Source: Phenylobacterium sp. (lineage in GTDB: Bacteria > Pseudomonadota > Alphaproteobacteria > Caulobacterales > Caulobacteraceae). From it: a DNA stretch of 64,000 nt. The notes under the pieces were generated by a model. That model made no database searches, was not told where the DNA came from, and worked only from the letters and a program-made list of their open reading frames with translations. The DNA lies in contig NZ_SSMX01000021.1 in assembly GCF_004799515.1 (NCBI RefSeq), positions 1 to 64,000 on the forward strand, written 5' to 3'. Below, piece by piece: positions 1 to 9,103 of this stretch (positions are counted from its first letter, which is position 1; each line of letters opens with the position of its first letter). The position numbers and the translations under genes were made by a program.

Positions 1-705
1 GGTCACGTCCAGGGAGAGCTGTTCGGGGTCGTGAATCATCGAGGCGCCAAGGCTCTGACAAAGCTGTTTGAAGTAAGGCCGAAGTTCAACCTCATTGAGT
101 GTCGAGGCCACCAATTGCTGCTGTACCGCCGCGACCGACATGACCCGCTCGTGCGCCTCATGCAGATGGGCGCGGACTTCTTCCGACTCCACCTTGCGGG
201 CATTTTGCAGGATCACGCTGGAGATGATCTGGAGGCTGTTGGCGACCCGATGCTGAAGCTCTTGAAGGAGGATGGCCTTCTCGCGGATCAGGTCGTCTTT
301 GACCCTCTCCGCATGGCGCGCGTCGGTGACGTCCGCCACTGTTAACAGCAGGCGAATCTGGTCGGCGTCATAGGCGAGGGCCTGCGCCTTGAGCACCAGC
401 CGGCGAGGTTCGCGGCCTTCCGCTTCGAGGTCCATTTCGTAGGCTTCGACCGAGGCGTGCCCGGTGATCGTCGCGGTAAGCAGGGAGCGGAGCCGGCGCG
501 CATTCCATTCCCCCTTGCCAAGGGAGAATACCGACTGGCCTGCGACGCTTGCCGGATCGATGTGGAAGGCTCCGCAGAACGAAGCGCTCGCCGCGACCAC
601 ATTCAGGTCGCCGTCCAGCAGAAGCAATGGGACATCGGACGACGCCACGAGCGCCATGGCCAGTGTGAGCGCCACTTCAGGATGGGCAGGAGGCTGGGCG
701 GTCAT
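1..705 (-). CDS. PAS-domain sensor histidine kinase of the HisKA_2/HWE-like type, 3' end outside window
   Basis: The first 235 codons of a soluble sensor kinase are present; the catalytic ATPase domain lies beyond the window edge. An N-terminal PAS-like region (about residues 15-120, ending LLLTVADVTDARHAERV) leads into LLQELQHRVANSLQII, the phospho-acceptor box of the HisKA_2 family, with the histidine in QHR. No membrane segment is seen, so it is probably cytoplasmic. The ORF track misses this gene because it has no stop inside the window. The start at 705 was chosen because GAAGGGG sits just upstream; an in-frame ATG at 720 is the alternative. In alphaproteobacteria such kinases often feed general stress or light responses, but nothing here shows the signal. 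Confidence 0.85.
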   Translation of the reverse strand, partial: MTAQPPAHPEVALTLAMALVASSDVPLLLLDGDLNVVAASASFCGAFHIDPASVAGQSVFSLGKGEWNARRLRSLLTATITGHASVEAYEMDLEAEGREPRRLVLKAQALAYDADQIRLLLTVADVTDARHAERVKDDLIREKAILLQELQHRVANSLQIISSVILQNARKVESEEVRAHLHEAHERVMSVAAVQQQLVASTLNEVELRPYFKQLCQSLGASMIHDPEQLSLDVT

Positions 706-1037
706 AGCCACCCCTTCCATGGGTTCCGGAGGCTCGCGAAGCGAAAGCCGTACCCGACAGAGGTCTCGAGGGAGGAAAGCGATCCAGGTTAGGGGCTCCG
801 TCCTCGTTTGGCGATCCTATCACACAACGGGCTCATCGGAGCGCCTATCTCGGCGACGAGACGTCATATTGAACCGTCATCGCCACTGCAACAGTGGATT
901 TTCGTCAATACCCATACCGATAAAATTTGATCACTTTTAATGGAACACATGTAAATCCGTCGAAATTGGTGGCGATTTCGAAATGAATATCGGAACTATA
1001 TCGGACTCAACGCGCTCTATGTGCAGAGGGTACCCGT
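706..1037. other. intergenic region between divergent signalling genes
   Basis: This 332-bp gap separates the minus-strand kinase from the plus-strand receiver gene. It is clearly more AT-rich than its flanks, especially from 880 to 1020, as expected for two divergent promoters. GGAAC occurs twice (about 942 and 984), but neither copy has a CGTT at the 16-17 nt spacing that the alphaproteobacterial EcfG promoter requires. No RNA gene or strong hairpin was recognised. Confidence 0.5.
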
Positions 1038-1784
1038 ATGGATATTATAAATGTCACGATATGCCAGGAATCGAATGGTTGGTTTGTGACGGCTTACAAT
1101 CGAATGGGGCCTTACAACTGCCGGGAGCAAGCCTCTGATATCGCCAACGGAATGGTTGGCGCCATCCGAATGTCGGGCGGCGAAGCCCAACTCTTCGTTC
1201 TGGACAGCAAGGCGATCCACCCGCTCGCCGCGGCTGCGGCTTTGCCGTTGGCGCCTCTCGGCTGGCGCAGCCCTTCGGCGCCGGGACCTCAGTCCTCGAT
1301 GTCCGGGTATTCCGGGGATGACGCCGCGCTTCCTATCCAGAGCCAGGCGTTGCGGGTGCTCTGCGCGGAGGACAATCCGACCAACCAGAAGGTGCTGAAG
1401 GTCTTCCTGGAGATGGCCGGCCTGACCTGCACCATGGTCGAGAACGGCGCGGAGGCGGTGGCGGCTTGGCGGCGCGAGACCTGGGACATCGTCCTGATGG
1501 ACATCCAGATGCCGGTGATGGACGGCCTGACCGCCACCCAGCACATCCGGGCGCTGGAGTCCGAGACCGGCCGCGCCCGCACGCCCATCCTGGCGGTCAC
1601 CGCGAACGACGCGCCCGACCGGGTCGCGGCCTATCTGGCGGCGGGCATCGACGCCATCGTCAGCAAGCCCCTCACGGCCACGACGCTCCTGGCCGAAATG
1701 GGCGCCGCGCTCGATACGCCCGTCGACCTGTTCGCCAGGAACGCCACGCTCGCGGAGGCGCGGCTCGCGCCCGTCCAAGGCTGA
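1038..1784 (+). CDS. response-regulator receiver protein with DUF2188-like N-terminal region
   Basis: This 248-residue protein has three parts. Residues 1-60 (ITICQESNGWFVTAYNR and following) resemble the small DUF2188 fold. Residues 60-105 form a Pro/Ala/Ser-rich linker. Residues 105-235 are a receiver domain of the kind usually found at the end of hybrid kinases (LRVLCAEDNPTNQKV, VLMDIQMPVMDG, AVTAN, VSKPL). The phospho-acceptor is D155 and the conserved lysine is in SKPL. No output domain follows, so it probably acts by protein contact or phosphate shuttling. The divergent PAS kinase upstream is a plausible but unproven partner. Confidence 0.8.
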   Translation: MDIINVTICQESNGWFVTAYNRMGPYNCREQASDIANGMVGAIRMSGGEAQLFVLDSKAIHPLAAAAALPLAPLGWRSPSAPGPQSSMSGYSGDDAALPIQSQALRVLCAEDNPTNQKVLKVFLEMAGLTCTMVENGAEAVAAWRRETWDIVLMDIQMPVMDGLTATQHIRALESETGRARTPILAVTANDAPDRVAAYLAAGIDAIVSKPLTATTLLAEMGAALDTPVDLFARNATLAEARLAPVQG

Positions 1785-1932
1785 TCGCGCGCTGTCCGTC
1801 GCTCCGGCGATGTGAGGGCTACACAACCGCTGAGTTTTCCGCTTCATCCAGCCGGCGCGGGCTGCGCGGCCGCCGGACAGGGTGTTCAAGGCGCGGATGG
1901 CGGCTTAGCCTGCGGCGGCGCGAAAGACACCG

Positions 1933-3189
1933 ATGGCGGATACGAACTACTACGGCGACAAACCGCTTTCCCTGCCCAGGCTGGCCTATCGCCGCTTGGC
2001 GAAGGGCGTGCAGGAGACTCCGGACCGGCGGGCCGAGTTGCTGGCGGCCGCGGCCGCCGAGCTGAACGGCGCTCCGGGCGACTTGCGGAAGATGAAGTTC
2101 GTCTTGCCGGACTATCTGCGACGGCTCCTGACCGCGGAAGAAGCCGCCAACCTTGAGGCCGGGATCGCGGCGCGGCACGCTCAGGCCCAGCGGTTGAAGA
2201 TGGCCTTCCCGCACGCCAGCGACGAGTTCAGCCTGAAGTCAGAGTTCCTGGGAACGGTGCTCGACCTCAGCGGCGGCCCAAGCCTGCGCGGCGGCGGGCG
2301 TTTCTTCACCATCGGCTCCTGTTTCGCCCGGAACATAGCCAAGTACCTGACCTCGCGCGGCTATGAGGCCCAGGCCTTTCAAATGGCGGAGGACCTCAAC
2401 TCACCCATATCCAACGCCGTGATCTTAGACCTGCTGCAGCGGCCCGAGGCCGAGCGCGGCGGGCTGATTGCCGACTGGGTCGGCCGGCTGTTCCCGGAGG
2501 CGGACGCGGCTCAGCATTCGGCGGCGGCGGAGGGCCTCCTGCGTCAGATCGGCGAGCTTGCCGTGTCCCTCGCCACGGCCGACTGCGTGGTCATGACCTT
2601 GGGCAACCTCGTCGACTTCTTCAGCGCCGATGGCGATGCGAGCCAACCGCTGCTTGAGAGAGTGTTCCCCAAGTTCGTGGCCGTCACCGCCATCGAGAAC
2701 CTGGAGAGCGCGGCGAACGCGGCGGCCCGGCTGAAGCGCCTGGGCGCGGTCCTGAGGCTCGCGACGCACGACGAGGCCGAGGAGGCCATCGGGCTCTGCG
2801 TCGCCGGTGTCCGCTCGGTCACCAGCGCGCCGCTGGTGATCACCCTGTCGCCGGTGCCGGTCGACAACGTCATGGGCCTGGCCGGTCCGCTCCGCAGCGC
2901 CATCGAGATCGACGCCGTCAGCAAGGGCCGCCTGCGTTCCGCCCTGGACGAGGCCTGGCCGGCGCTCGAGGCGGCGCACGCGCCGCTGGCCTACTATCCC
3001 TCCTTCGAGATTGTCCGCTGGATCGCGCCGATGGTGACGACGCCCATCTTCGGGCGGGAGGACGGCGCGGCGCGGCATGTCTCGGCGTCGATCCTCGACG
3101 CCGTCTGCGGCCTCTTCGTCGATCGATTCGTCGCCTGGACCCCGGACGCGGCCGCGCCGGAGCCCGCTCGAGTTCTGGACGCCACATGA
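1933..3189 (+). CDS. GSCFA-domain protein
   Basis: The 418-residue protein carries the family signature GSCFARN at residues 128-134, followed by a long alpha/beta region (VVMTLGNLVDFF, LVITLSPVPV) like SGNH-type hydrolase folds. GSCFA proteins are widespread but have no established reaction. No signal peptide or membrane helix is seen, so it is probably cytoplasmic. Its stop overlaps the start of the next gene (ATGA), which implies translational coupling with the 2OG-Fe(II) oxygenase, and an acyl-CoA ligase follows. The neighbourhood suggests modification of a small molecule, lipid or glycan; that is inference. Confidence 0.8.
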   Translation: MADTNYYGDKPLSLPRLAYRRLAKGVQETPDRRAELLAAAAAELNGAPGDLRKMKFVLPDYLRRLLTAEEAANLEAGIAARHAQAQRLKMAFPHASDEFSLKSEFLGTVLDLSGGPSLRGGGRFFTIGSCFARNIAKYLTSRGYEAQAFQMAEDLNSPISNAVILDLLQRPEAERGGLIADWVGRLFPEADAAQHSAAAEGLLRQIGELAVSLATADCVVMTLGNLVDFFSADGDASQPLLERVFPKFVAVTAIENLESAANAAARLKRLGAVLRLATHDEAEEAIGLCVAGVRSVTSAPLVITLSPVPVDNVMGLAGPLRSAIEIDAVSKGRLRSALDEAWPALEAAHAPLAYYPSFEIVRWIAPMVTTPIFGREDGAARHVSASILDAVCGLFVDRFVAWTPDAAAPEPARVLDAT

Positions 3190-3938
3190 ATCAGATCGCC
3201 CCCAAGGTGTCGGAGACAGATCCCGTCGAGCGGGAGACGCTCTACAACCTCATGAACGCGCCGATCCGGCCGTATCCCTATCCGCATTTCTACGCGCAGA
3301 ACGTGCTGCCGCCCGGGTTCTACGACGAGGTCCAGGCCAACATCCCGCGCCACGAGGCCATGGCCCCGATCAGCGAGGTCCGGCCGGTCAGGGGCTATAA
3401 GGACCGCTTCGTCATGCAGCTGGGCGGGCCGCTGGAGCAGCTCCAAGGGCCTCAGCGGACGTTCTGGGAAGGCGTCGGCGCCTGGATGCTCTCGGGCCGG
3501 CTGCGCGAGCACCTGCTGGCCAAGTTCCGGCCCTTGGTGGCGCACCGCTTCAGCGGCGTGGAGGGGATCGCCTTCTATGACGAGGCGATGCTGGTGGAGG
3601 ACCTCACCAACTACGCGCTGGGGCCGCACACCGATGCGATGAGCAAGGTCATCACCTTGTTGCTCTACCTGCCTCAGGACGACTCCCAGGCCCGTTATGG
3701 CACCTCGATCTACGCGCCTAAGGACCCGGCGCGCCGGTGCCCGGGCGGACCGCACTACGACCGTTCGGAGTTCGACCGCGTGACCACCATGCCGTTCACG
3801 CCGAACAGCGCCTTCGGCTTCGTGAAGTCCGACGATACCTGGCACGGGGTCGAGCCGGTGACCGAGCCGGACGTCCGGCGCTGGCTCTTGCTCTACGACA
3901 TCAAGGTCAGGCGGATGCCGCCGGCCGAGACGGCCTGA
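3186..3938 (+). CDS. 2-oxoglutarate/Fe(II)-dependent oxygenase family protein
   Basis: The 250-residue protein has a double-stranded beta-helix oxygenase pattern. GPHTDAMSK supplies the H148-x-D150 iron ligands, TWHGVEPV supplies the distal histidine H220, and RRWLLLYDI supplies the arginine expected to hold 2-oxoglutarate. The facial triad therefore looks intact. The family couples oxidation of 2-oxoglutarate to hydroxylation of a substrate that cannot be read from sequence. It starts inside the stop codon of the GSCFA gene, and the acyl-CoA ligase gene starts 19 bp after it, so the three genes look like one operon. Confidence 0.82.
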   Translation: MNQIAPKVSETDPVERETLYNLMNAPIRPYPYPHFYAQNVLPPGFYDEVQANIPRHEAMAPISEVRPVRGYKDRFVMQLGGPLEQLQGPQRTFWEGVGAWMLSGRLREHLLAKFRPLVAHRFSGVEGIAFYDEAMLVEDLTNYALGPHTDAMSKVITLLLYLPQDDSQARYGTSIYAPKDPARRCPGGPHYDRSEFDRVTTMPFTPNSAFGFVKSDDTWHGVEPVTEPDVRRWLLLYDIKVRRMPPAETA

Positions 3939-3957
3939 GGACAGGGAGGTCGGCGCC

Positions 3958-5595
3958 ATGCTGGGTCTGATGATGGATCGGGCGCTGACCCTGCCCTCGA
4001 TCCTGGAGTACGCCGCGCAGTACCATCCGGACCGCCAGGTGGTGGCCCGCACGGTCGAGGGGCCGATCCATCGGTATGGCTATGCTCAGGCGATGGCGCG
4101 GACCAAGCGGATGGCCAATGCGCTGATCGCCATGGGGGTGCGGCCGGGCGACCGGGTGGCGACGCTGGCCTGGTCGACGCACCGGCACTTCGAGCTCTAT
4201 TTCGCGGTGACCGGGATCGGGGCGGTGCTGCACACCATCAACCCGCGCCTGCACGCCGACCAGATCGTCTGGGTGGCCAACCACGCCGAGGACGCCTTCC
4301 TATTCTTCGACATCAGCTTCGCGGCCCAGGTCGAGGACCTGAAGGCCCGGCTGCCGCTGGTGAGGCGCTACGTGGCCATGACCGACCTGGCCCACCTGCC
4401 CGCCGACGGGCCGCCCGAGGCGCGGGTCTACGAGGACCTGATCGCCAGCCATTCGCCGGAATTCGATTGGCCGGAGCTCGACGAGCGGCAGGCCTCGGGG
4501 CTCTGCTACACCTCCGGCACCACGGGCAATCCCAAGGGGGTGCTCTATTCGCACCGCTCCACGGTGCTGCACGCCATAGCGCTGGGCCTGCCGGACGCCT
4601 TCGACCTCTCGGCGCGCGACGTGGTGATGCCGTGCGCGCAGATGTACCACGCCAACGCCTGGTGCACGCCCTACGCGGCCCCGCTGGTGGGCGCGAGCCT
4701 GGTGCTGCCGGGCCGGGCGCTGGACGGGGCCGGCATCGCCGGGCTGATCCAGCGCGAGGGCGTCACCTTCCTGCTGGGCGTGCCGACCATCTGGGTGGGC
4801 GTCGCCGACCACCTGGACCAGGCCGGCGAGCGCCTGACGTCTGTGAAGACCATCGCCATCGGCGGCTCCGCGCCGACCGCGGCGCTCGTCAGCCGCATCG
4901 AGCACCGGCTGGGCGGCCAGGTGCGCCAGATCTGGGGCATGACCGAGACCAGCCCGCTGGGGGTCATCAACACGCCGCTGCCGGAACATGCCGGCGAGGG
5001 CGCGGGGGCCGTTCTGCAGCGCAAGCTGAAGCAGGGCCGCGGGCTCTACGGCGTGGACCTGCGGATCGTGGGCGAGGACGGCGCCATCCTGCCGCGCGAC
5101 GGCAGGAGCGCCGGGCGGCTGCAGGTGCGCGGGCCCTGGGTCGCCAGCGCCTATTTCAAGCAGGATGGCGGCGAGGTGTTCACCGAGGACGGCTGGTTCG
5201 ACACCGGCGACATCGCCACCCTCGACGCCGAGGGCTATCTGCGTCTCACCGACCGGGCCAAGGACGTGATCAAGTCCGGCGGCGAGTGGATCTCCACCCT
5301 CGACCTGGAGGACGCGGTCTGCTCGCACCCCGCCGTCGCCATGGCCGCGGCGGTGGGCGTGCCGCACCCGAAGTGGGACGAGCGGCCGCTGCTGCTGGTC
5401 ACCCTGCGCCCCGGCCAGACGGCGGACCCGGAGGACCTCAAGGCCCATGTGGCGGCGCGGGTGGCCAAGTGGTGGACACCGGACGAGGTGCGCATCGTCG
5501 ACGCCCTGCCGATCGGGCCCACGGGCAAGGTGCTGAAGCGCGAATTGCGTGACCAGTTGGCCACGCCGGCGGCGGTTCCGGCTTCAGAAAGCTGA
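3958..5595 (+). CDS. AMP-dependent fatty acyl-CoA ligase
   Basis: This 545-residue adenylate-forming enzyme activates a carboxylic acid to acyl-AMP and then to acyl-CoA. Visible motifs are YTSGTTGNPKG (P-loop-like AMP-binding motif), GMTETSPLG, the hinge region GWFDTGDIATLD...GYLRLTDRAKD, and the C-terminal catalytic lysine in PTGKVLKREL. Overall sequence style and length fit medium/long-chain ligases of the FadD type. GGGAGG lies 8 nt before the chosen ATG. The gene is third in the run after the GSCFA and oxygenase genes; chain-length specificity is not readable. Confidence 0.9.
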   Translation: MLGLMMDRALTLPSILEYAAQYHPDRQVVARTVEGPIHRYGYAQAMARTKRMANALIAMGVRPGDRVATLAWSTHRHFELYFAVTGIGAVLHTINPRLHADQIVWVANHAEDAFLFFDISFAAQVEDLKARLPLVRRYVAMTDLAHLPADGPPEARVYEDLIASHSPEFDWPELDERQASGLCYTSGTTGNPKGVLYSHRSTVLHAIALGLPDAFDLSARDVVMPCAQMYHANAWCTPYAAPLVGASLVLPGRALDGAGIAGLIQREGVTFLLGVPTIWVGVADHLDQAGERLTSVKTIAIGGSAPTAALVSRIEHRLGGQVRQIWGMTETSPLGVINTPLPEHAGEGAGAVLQRKLKQGRGLYGVDLRIVGEDGAILPRDGRSAGRLQVRGPWVASAYFKQDGGEVFTEDGWFDTGDIATLDAEGYLRLTDRAKDVIKSGGEWISTLDLEDAVCSHPAVAMAAAVGVPHPKWDERPLLLVTLRPGQTADPEDLKAHVAARVAKWWTPDEVRIVDALPIGPTGKVLKRELRDQLATPAAVPASES

Positions 5596-5688
5596 ACAAC
5601 ACCGAACCAAGCCTTTCAGACGGCGTTCCACACACCCAGGTGACAGTTGGCAGGTGACCTTCGCCACCCACCTGAGGAGACCGGGAAC

Positions 5689-6621
5689 ATGCCGCGTAAA
5701 AGACCCAAGGGTGTCCTGGCCATGGGCTGGGCCAGCTTCGAGAGCGCCGCCCTGGGCCGCACCGAGCATGCGCCGACCTCCGCCGACTATCCCGAAAGCG
5801 TCGTCAGCCGCACCAGCTTCACGGCCGGCGGCGGCCTGGGCTGGCGCATCTCGGCGCTGGAGACCCCGCGGACAACGCCGGCGCCCTGGAAGATCGTGGT
5901 GATCACCGGCGCGCCGTCCTGGGCCGAGTACTGGGCTGAGACGCTGGCCGAGCTGCCGCAGGACCGCGAGATGATCGTGGTCGACCGGCCGGGCTATGGC
6001 GCCTCCGAGCCCGCCGAGCCGGTGAAGGACATCCGCACCCAGGCCCAGGCGCTGGCGCCGGTGCTGGAGGCCGCCAGGGGCCAGAAGGTGATGCTGGTCG
6101 GCCAGAGCTATGGCGCGGCGATCGCGACCCTGATGGCCGAGGCCAATCCCGGCAAGGTGCAGAGCCTGGTGCTGCTCTCCGGCTTCTTCGGCGAGACGGG
6201 CCCCACCTCGCGCTGGCTGATCGACGTCGGCCTGAAGGCGGTGAAGATGATCCCGCGCGACCTGCGCCACGCGGTGCTGGAGGCCTCCGGCCAACGCCCG
6301 CAGTTGGCCTACGCCAAGCGCGCCCTGGCCCGGCTGACCATCCCGATCCACATGGTGCATGGGGACAAGGACGACTTCGCCCCCATCGAGGCCGCCGAGC
6401 GGCTGGCGGCCGAAACGGTCACGCGCCATCCGATCCAGTTCCACCGGGTGGCCGACGCCAACCACTTCCTGAACGACGGGCCGGCCGAGGCGCTGATCGC
6501 GGCGCTGGAGGTCTGCATCCCGGCGACCAAGCGCTGGACCTTCCGCTGGCCGAGGCTGCCAGCCTTCGACCTGCCGCGGGCGCTGGGCCTGGGCGGTTCG
6601 AGGCAGGCGGCGGGCGCTTAA
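5689..6621 (+). CDS. alpha/beta hydrolase
   Basis: The 310-residue protein has a classic alpha/beta hydrolase fold. The oxyanion region reads VITGAPSWAEYW, the nucleophile elbow is GQSYGAA (serine), the acid lies in HGDKDDFAP, and the histidine is in DANHFLND. The track ORF begins at 5647, but the ATG at 5689 is preceded by GAGGAGA and gives a sensible N-terminus, so it was chosen. No signal peptide is seen. It follows the acyl-CoA ligase by about 90 bp on the same strand and may act on an ester or thioester from that pathway. The stop overlaps the convergent chromate transporter gene by 4 bp. Confidence 0.85.
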   Translation: MPRKRPKGVLAMGWASFESAALGRTEHAPTSADYPESVVSRTSFTAGGGLGWRISALETPRTTPAPWKIVVITGAPSWAEYWAETLAELPQDREMIVVDRPGYGASEPAEPVKDIRTQAQALAPVLEAARGQKVMLVGQSYGAAIATLMAEANPGKVQSLVLLSGFFGETGPTSRWLIDVGLKAVKMIPRDLRHAVLEASGQRPQLAYAKRALARLTIPIHMVHGDKDDFAPIEAAERLAAETVTRHPIQFHRVADANHFLNDGPAEALIAALEVCIPATKRWTFRWPRLPAFDLPRALGLGGSRQAAGA

Positions 6622-7823
6622 CGGCTGACCACGCCCACGAAGGCCGCGAAGCCCAGCACGACCGTCCACGGCGGCAGCTTGGCGACCTGCAGGAAGACGA
6701 AGGCGATGGCCGCCAGCGCCCAGTCGCTGGGCCGGCGGATGGCGGTGGTCAGGACCGGATTCCACAGCGCCGCGGCCAGCACGCCCACGACCACCGCATT
6801 CAGGCCCGCCATGGCCCCGCGCGCGGCAGGCGCGGTCTTGAGGCGGTCCCAGAACGGCAGGACGCCCAGGATCAGGAGCAGGCTCGGCAGGAAGATGGCG
6901 CCGAGCGCCACGAGGCCGCCGCGCCAGCCGCCGGGCGCCACGGTCTGCGCCGCGCCCACGAAGCCCGCGAAGCTGAACAGCGGGCCGGGCAGGGCCTGCG
7001 CCGCCCCGTAGCCGCCCAGGAAGCTGTCGAGGTCGAGCCAGCCGCGGTTGACCACCTCGCCCTGCAGCAGGGGCAGCACCACGTGGCCGCCGCCGAACAC
7101 CAGGGCGCCGGCCCGGTAGAAGACGCTGGCGAGGCCGAGGCTCGGGCTGTCCAGCCATGCGGCCAGGACCGGCAGCAGGCCCAGGAGCAGGACGAAGAGC
7201 GCCAGGGCCGCGCCGGAGACCGCAGGCGCCACCCTGTGCATCGCCGGGTCGTCCGGCGCCGTGGCGCCTGGCGGCTCGCGCAGGAGAGCCAGGCCGAAGA
7301 GCCCGCCGGCCGCCAGGGTCATCGCCTGGACCATCGGCCCGTGGGCGATCAAGAGGCCCGCCGCGCCGCCGATGGCGATGCCCGCGCGGATAGGCCCGAC
7401 CGCCAGGGTGCGGGCCATGGCGACGAGCGCCTGCAGCACCACGGCCGCCGCAGCGATCTGCAGGCCATGCAGCACGCCTTCGCCCAGGCCGCCCTCGATG
7501 CGCGGCGCGACATAGCCCAGCGCGATCATCGCCGCGCCCGCCGGCAGGGTGAAGCCCAGCCATGCGGCGAACAGGCCCAGATAGCCCGCGCGGCGCAGGC
7601 CGATGGCCATGCCGAGCTGGCTGGACGCGGGCCCGGGCAGGAACTGCGCCAACGCCAGCAGGTCGGCGAAGGCGTCCTCGGTGAGCCAGGCGCGGCGCTC
7701 GACGAACTCGCGGCGGAAATAGCCGATGTGGGCGACCGGTCCGCCGAAGGCGGTGAGGCCCTGGGCCAGGAAGGCGGCGAACACCTCCCCGACGCGGCTT
7801 GCCGGCGGCGCGCGCTCGTCCAT
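6618..7823 (-). CDS. chrA: chromate transporter (CHR family)
   Basis: The 401-residue membrane protein contains the two homologous halves of long CHR proteins. The N-terminal half has AFGGPVAHIGYFRREFVERRAWL and FLPGPASSQLG. The second half has YRAGALVFGGGHVVLPLLQGEVV and YGAAQALPGPLFSFAGFVGA. About ten hydrophobic helices are visible. The family exports chromate; related members may move other anions. The track ORF extends to 8033 into the promoter and start of the divergent alcohol dehydrogenase, so the start was placed at the ATG 7823, just before the conserved domain. No chromate-responsive regulator is adjacent. Confidence 0.87.
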   Translation of the reverse strand: MDERAPPASRVGEVFAAFLAQGLTAFGGPVAHIGYFRREFVERRAWLTEDAFADLLALAQFLPGPASSQLGMAIGLRRAGYLGLFAAWLGFTLPAGAAMIALGYVAPRIEGGLGEGVLHGLQIAAAAVVLQALVAMARTLAVGPIRAGIAIGGAAGLLIAHGPMVQAMTLAAGGLFGLALLREPPGATAPDDPAMHRVAPAVSGAALALFVLLLGLLPVLAAWLDSPSLGLASVFYRAGALVFGGGHVVLPLLQGEVVNRGWLDLDSFLGGYGAAQALPGPLFSFAGFVGAAQTVAPGGWRGGLVALGAIFLPSLLLILGVLPFWDRLKTAPAARGAMAGLNAVVVGVLAAALWNPVLTTAIRRPSDWALAAIAFVFLQVAKLPPWTVVLGFAAFVGVVSR

Positions 7824-8001
7824 CAGGTCTTGTCTTGCGGCGCTCCGCAGCACGTGTCGATTCCTTATGCGGACAAGGAAGCCGGGCTTTTGGGCGGGCT
7901 CAGGGCGAAAGCCCCTTGGCCGGGCAAGCTGATCGGCGATAAGGCTTTGCCCCGAAAGCCCGGGCCGCGGGCTCATCCCAGGGATCAGCGAGAGGAACGT
8001 C

Positions 8002-9087
8002 ATGAAGGCCGCCGTGCTGCGCGAAGTGGGCAAGCCGCTTCAGATCGAACAGGTGCAGATCAACAAGCCCGGCCCGCATGAGGTGCTGATCCGCACCGCC
8101 GCGGCCGGCCTCTGCCACTCCGACCTGCACTTCATGCAGGGCTCCTATCCGCATCCGCTGCCGGCGGTGCTGGGCCACGAGAGCGCCGGCATCGTCGAGC
8201 AGGTGGGCTCGGAAGTGCGCACGGTGAAGCCGGGCGATCATGTGATCACCTGCCTGTCGGCCTTCTGCGGCCACTGCGAGTTCTGCCTGCAGGGCCACAT
8301 GAGCCTGTGCGTCTCGCCGGAGACCCGGCGCGGCAAGGAAGACGAACCGCGCCTCTCGGCCGAGACCGGGCCGATGATGCAGTTCCTGAACCTCAGCTCC
8401 TTCGCCGAGCACATGCTGATCCACGAGCACGCCTGTGTGGCGATCCGCAAGGACATGCCGCTGGACCGCGCCGCCCTGATCGGCTGTTCGGTGACCACCG
8501 GAGTCGGCGCGGCGATCCACACCTCCAACGTGCGCCCGGGCGAAACGGTCGCGGTGATCGGCTGCGGCGGCGTGGGCCTCTCGGCGATCAACGGCGCGGC
8601 GATCGCCGGCGCGGGCCGGATCATCGCCATCGACATGGTCTCGTCGAAGGGCAACCTCGCCATGGAGTTCGGGGCCACCGACTTCATCGACGCTTCCCAG
8701 ACCGACGCGGTCAAGGAAGTGATCGAGATGACCAAGGGCGGCGTGCACCACGCCTTCGAGGCCATCGGCCTCGCCAAGACCGCCGAGCAGGCCTTCAACA
8801 TGCTGCGCCGCGGCGGCACGGCCAACATCATCGGCATGATCCCGATCGGCCAGATGGTCAGCGTGATGGGCGCGGCCTTCCTGGGCGAGAAGAAGCTGCA
8901 GGGCTCGCTGATGGGGTCGAACCGCTTCCCGGTCGACATGCCGCGCTTCGTCGACATGTACATGGCCGGCAAGCTGAAGCTCGACCAGATGATCTCCCAG
9001 CGCATCAAGCTGGAGGACGTCAACGAGGGCTTCGAGGAGATGAAGAAGGGCGAACTGGCCCGCTCGGTCATCGTGTTCGACACCTGA
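8002..9087 (+). CDS. zinc-dependent alcohol dehydrogenase (MDR superfamily)
   Basis: The 361-residue enzyme is a medium-chain dehydrogenase oxidising alcohols with NAD(P). The catalytic zinc site is in AGLCHSDLHF and LGHESAGIVE; the structural zinc site is CGHCEFCLQGHMSLC with the usual four cysteines; the nucleotide fold shows IGCGGVGLS followed by an acidic residue in IIAIDM. It resembles class III-like and mycothiol/NDMA-type alcohol dehydrogenases more than short plant-type ones, but the substrate is unknown. It is divergent from the chromate transporter across 178 bp and is followed by a large inverted repeat element. Confidence 0.88.
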   Translation: MKAAVLREVGKPLQIEQVQINKPGPHEVLIRTAAAGLCHSDLHFMQGSYPHPLPAVLGHESAGIVEQVGSEVRTVKPGDHVITCLSAFCGHCEFCLQGHMSLCVSPETRRGKEDEPRLSAETGPMMQFLNLSSFAEHMLIHEHACVAIRKDMPLDRAALIGCSVTTGVGAAIHTSNVRPGETVAVIGCGGVGLSAINGAAIAGAGRIIAIDMVSSKGNLAMEFGATDFIDASQTDAVKEVIEMTKGGVHHAFEAIGLAKTAEQAFNMLRRGGTANIIGMIPIGQMVSVMGAAFLGEKKLQGSLMGSNRFPVDMPRFVDMYMAGKLKLDQMISQRIKLEDVNEGFEEMKKGELARSVIVFDT

Positions 9088-9103
9088 GGTCTGGTCTGAT
9101 CGT

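Noticed and set aside
940-1005. Possible EcfG general-stress promoter (GGAAC)
   Set aside because: No CGTT at 16-17 nt after either GGAAC.
5584-7563. 659-residue minus-strand ORF across hydrolase and chromate transporter region
   Set aside because: Composition is Arg/Gly/Ala/Pro-rich without domains; it lies opposite the hydrolase and in a different frame of chrA. It is a GC-driven shadow.
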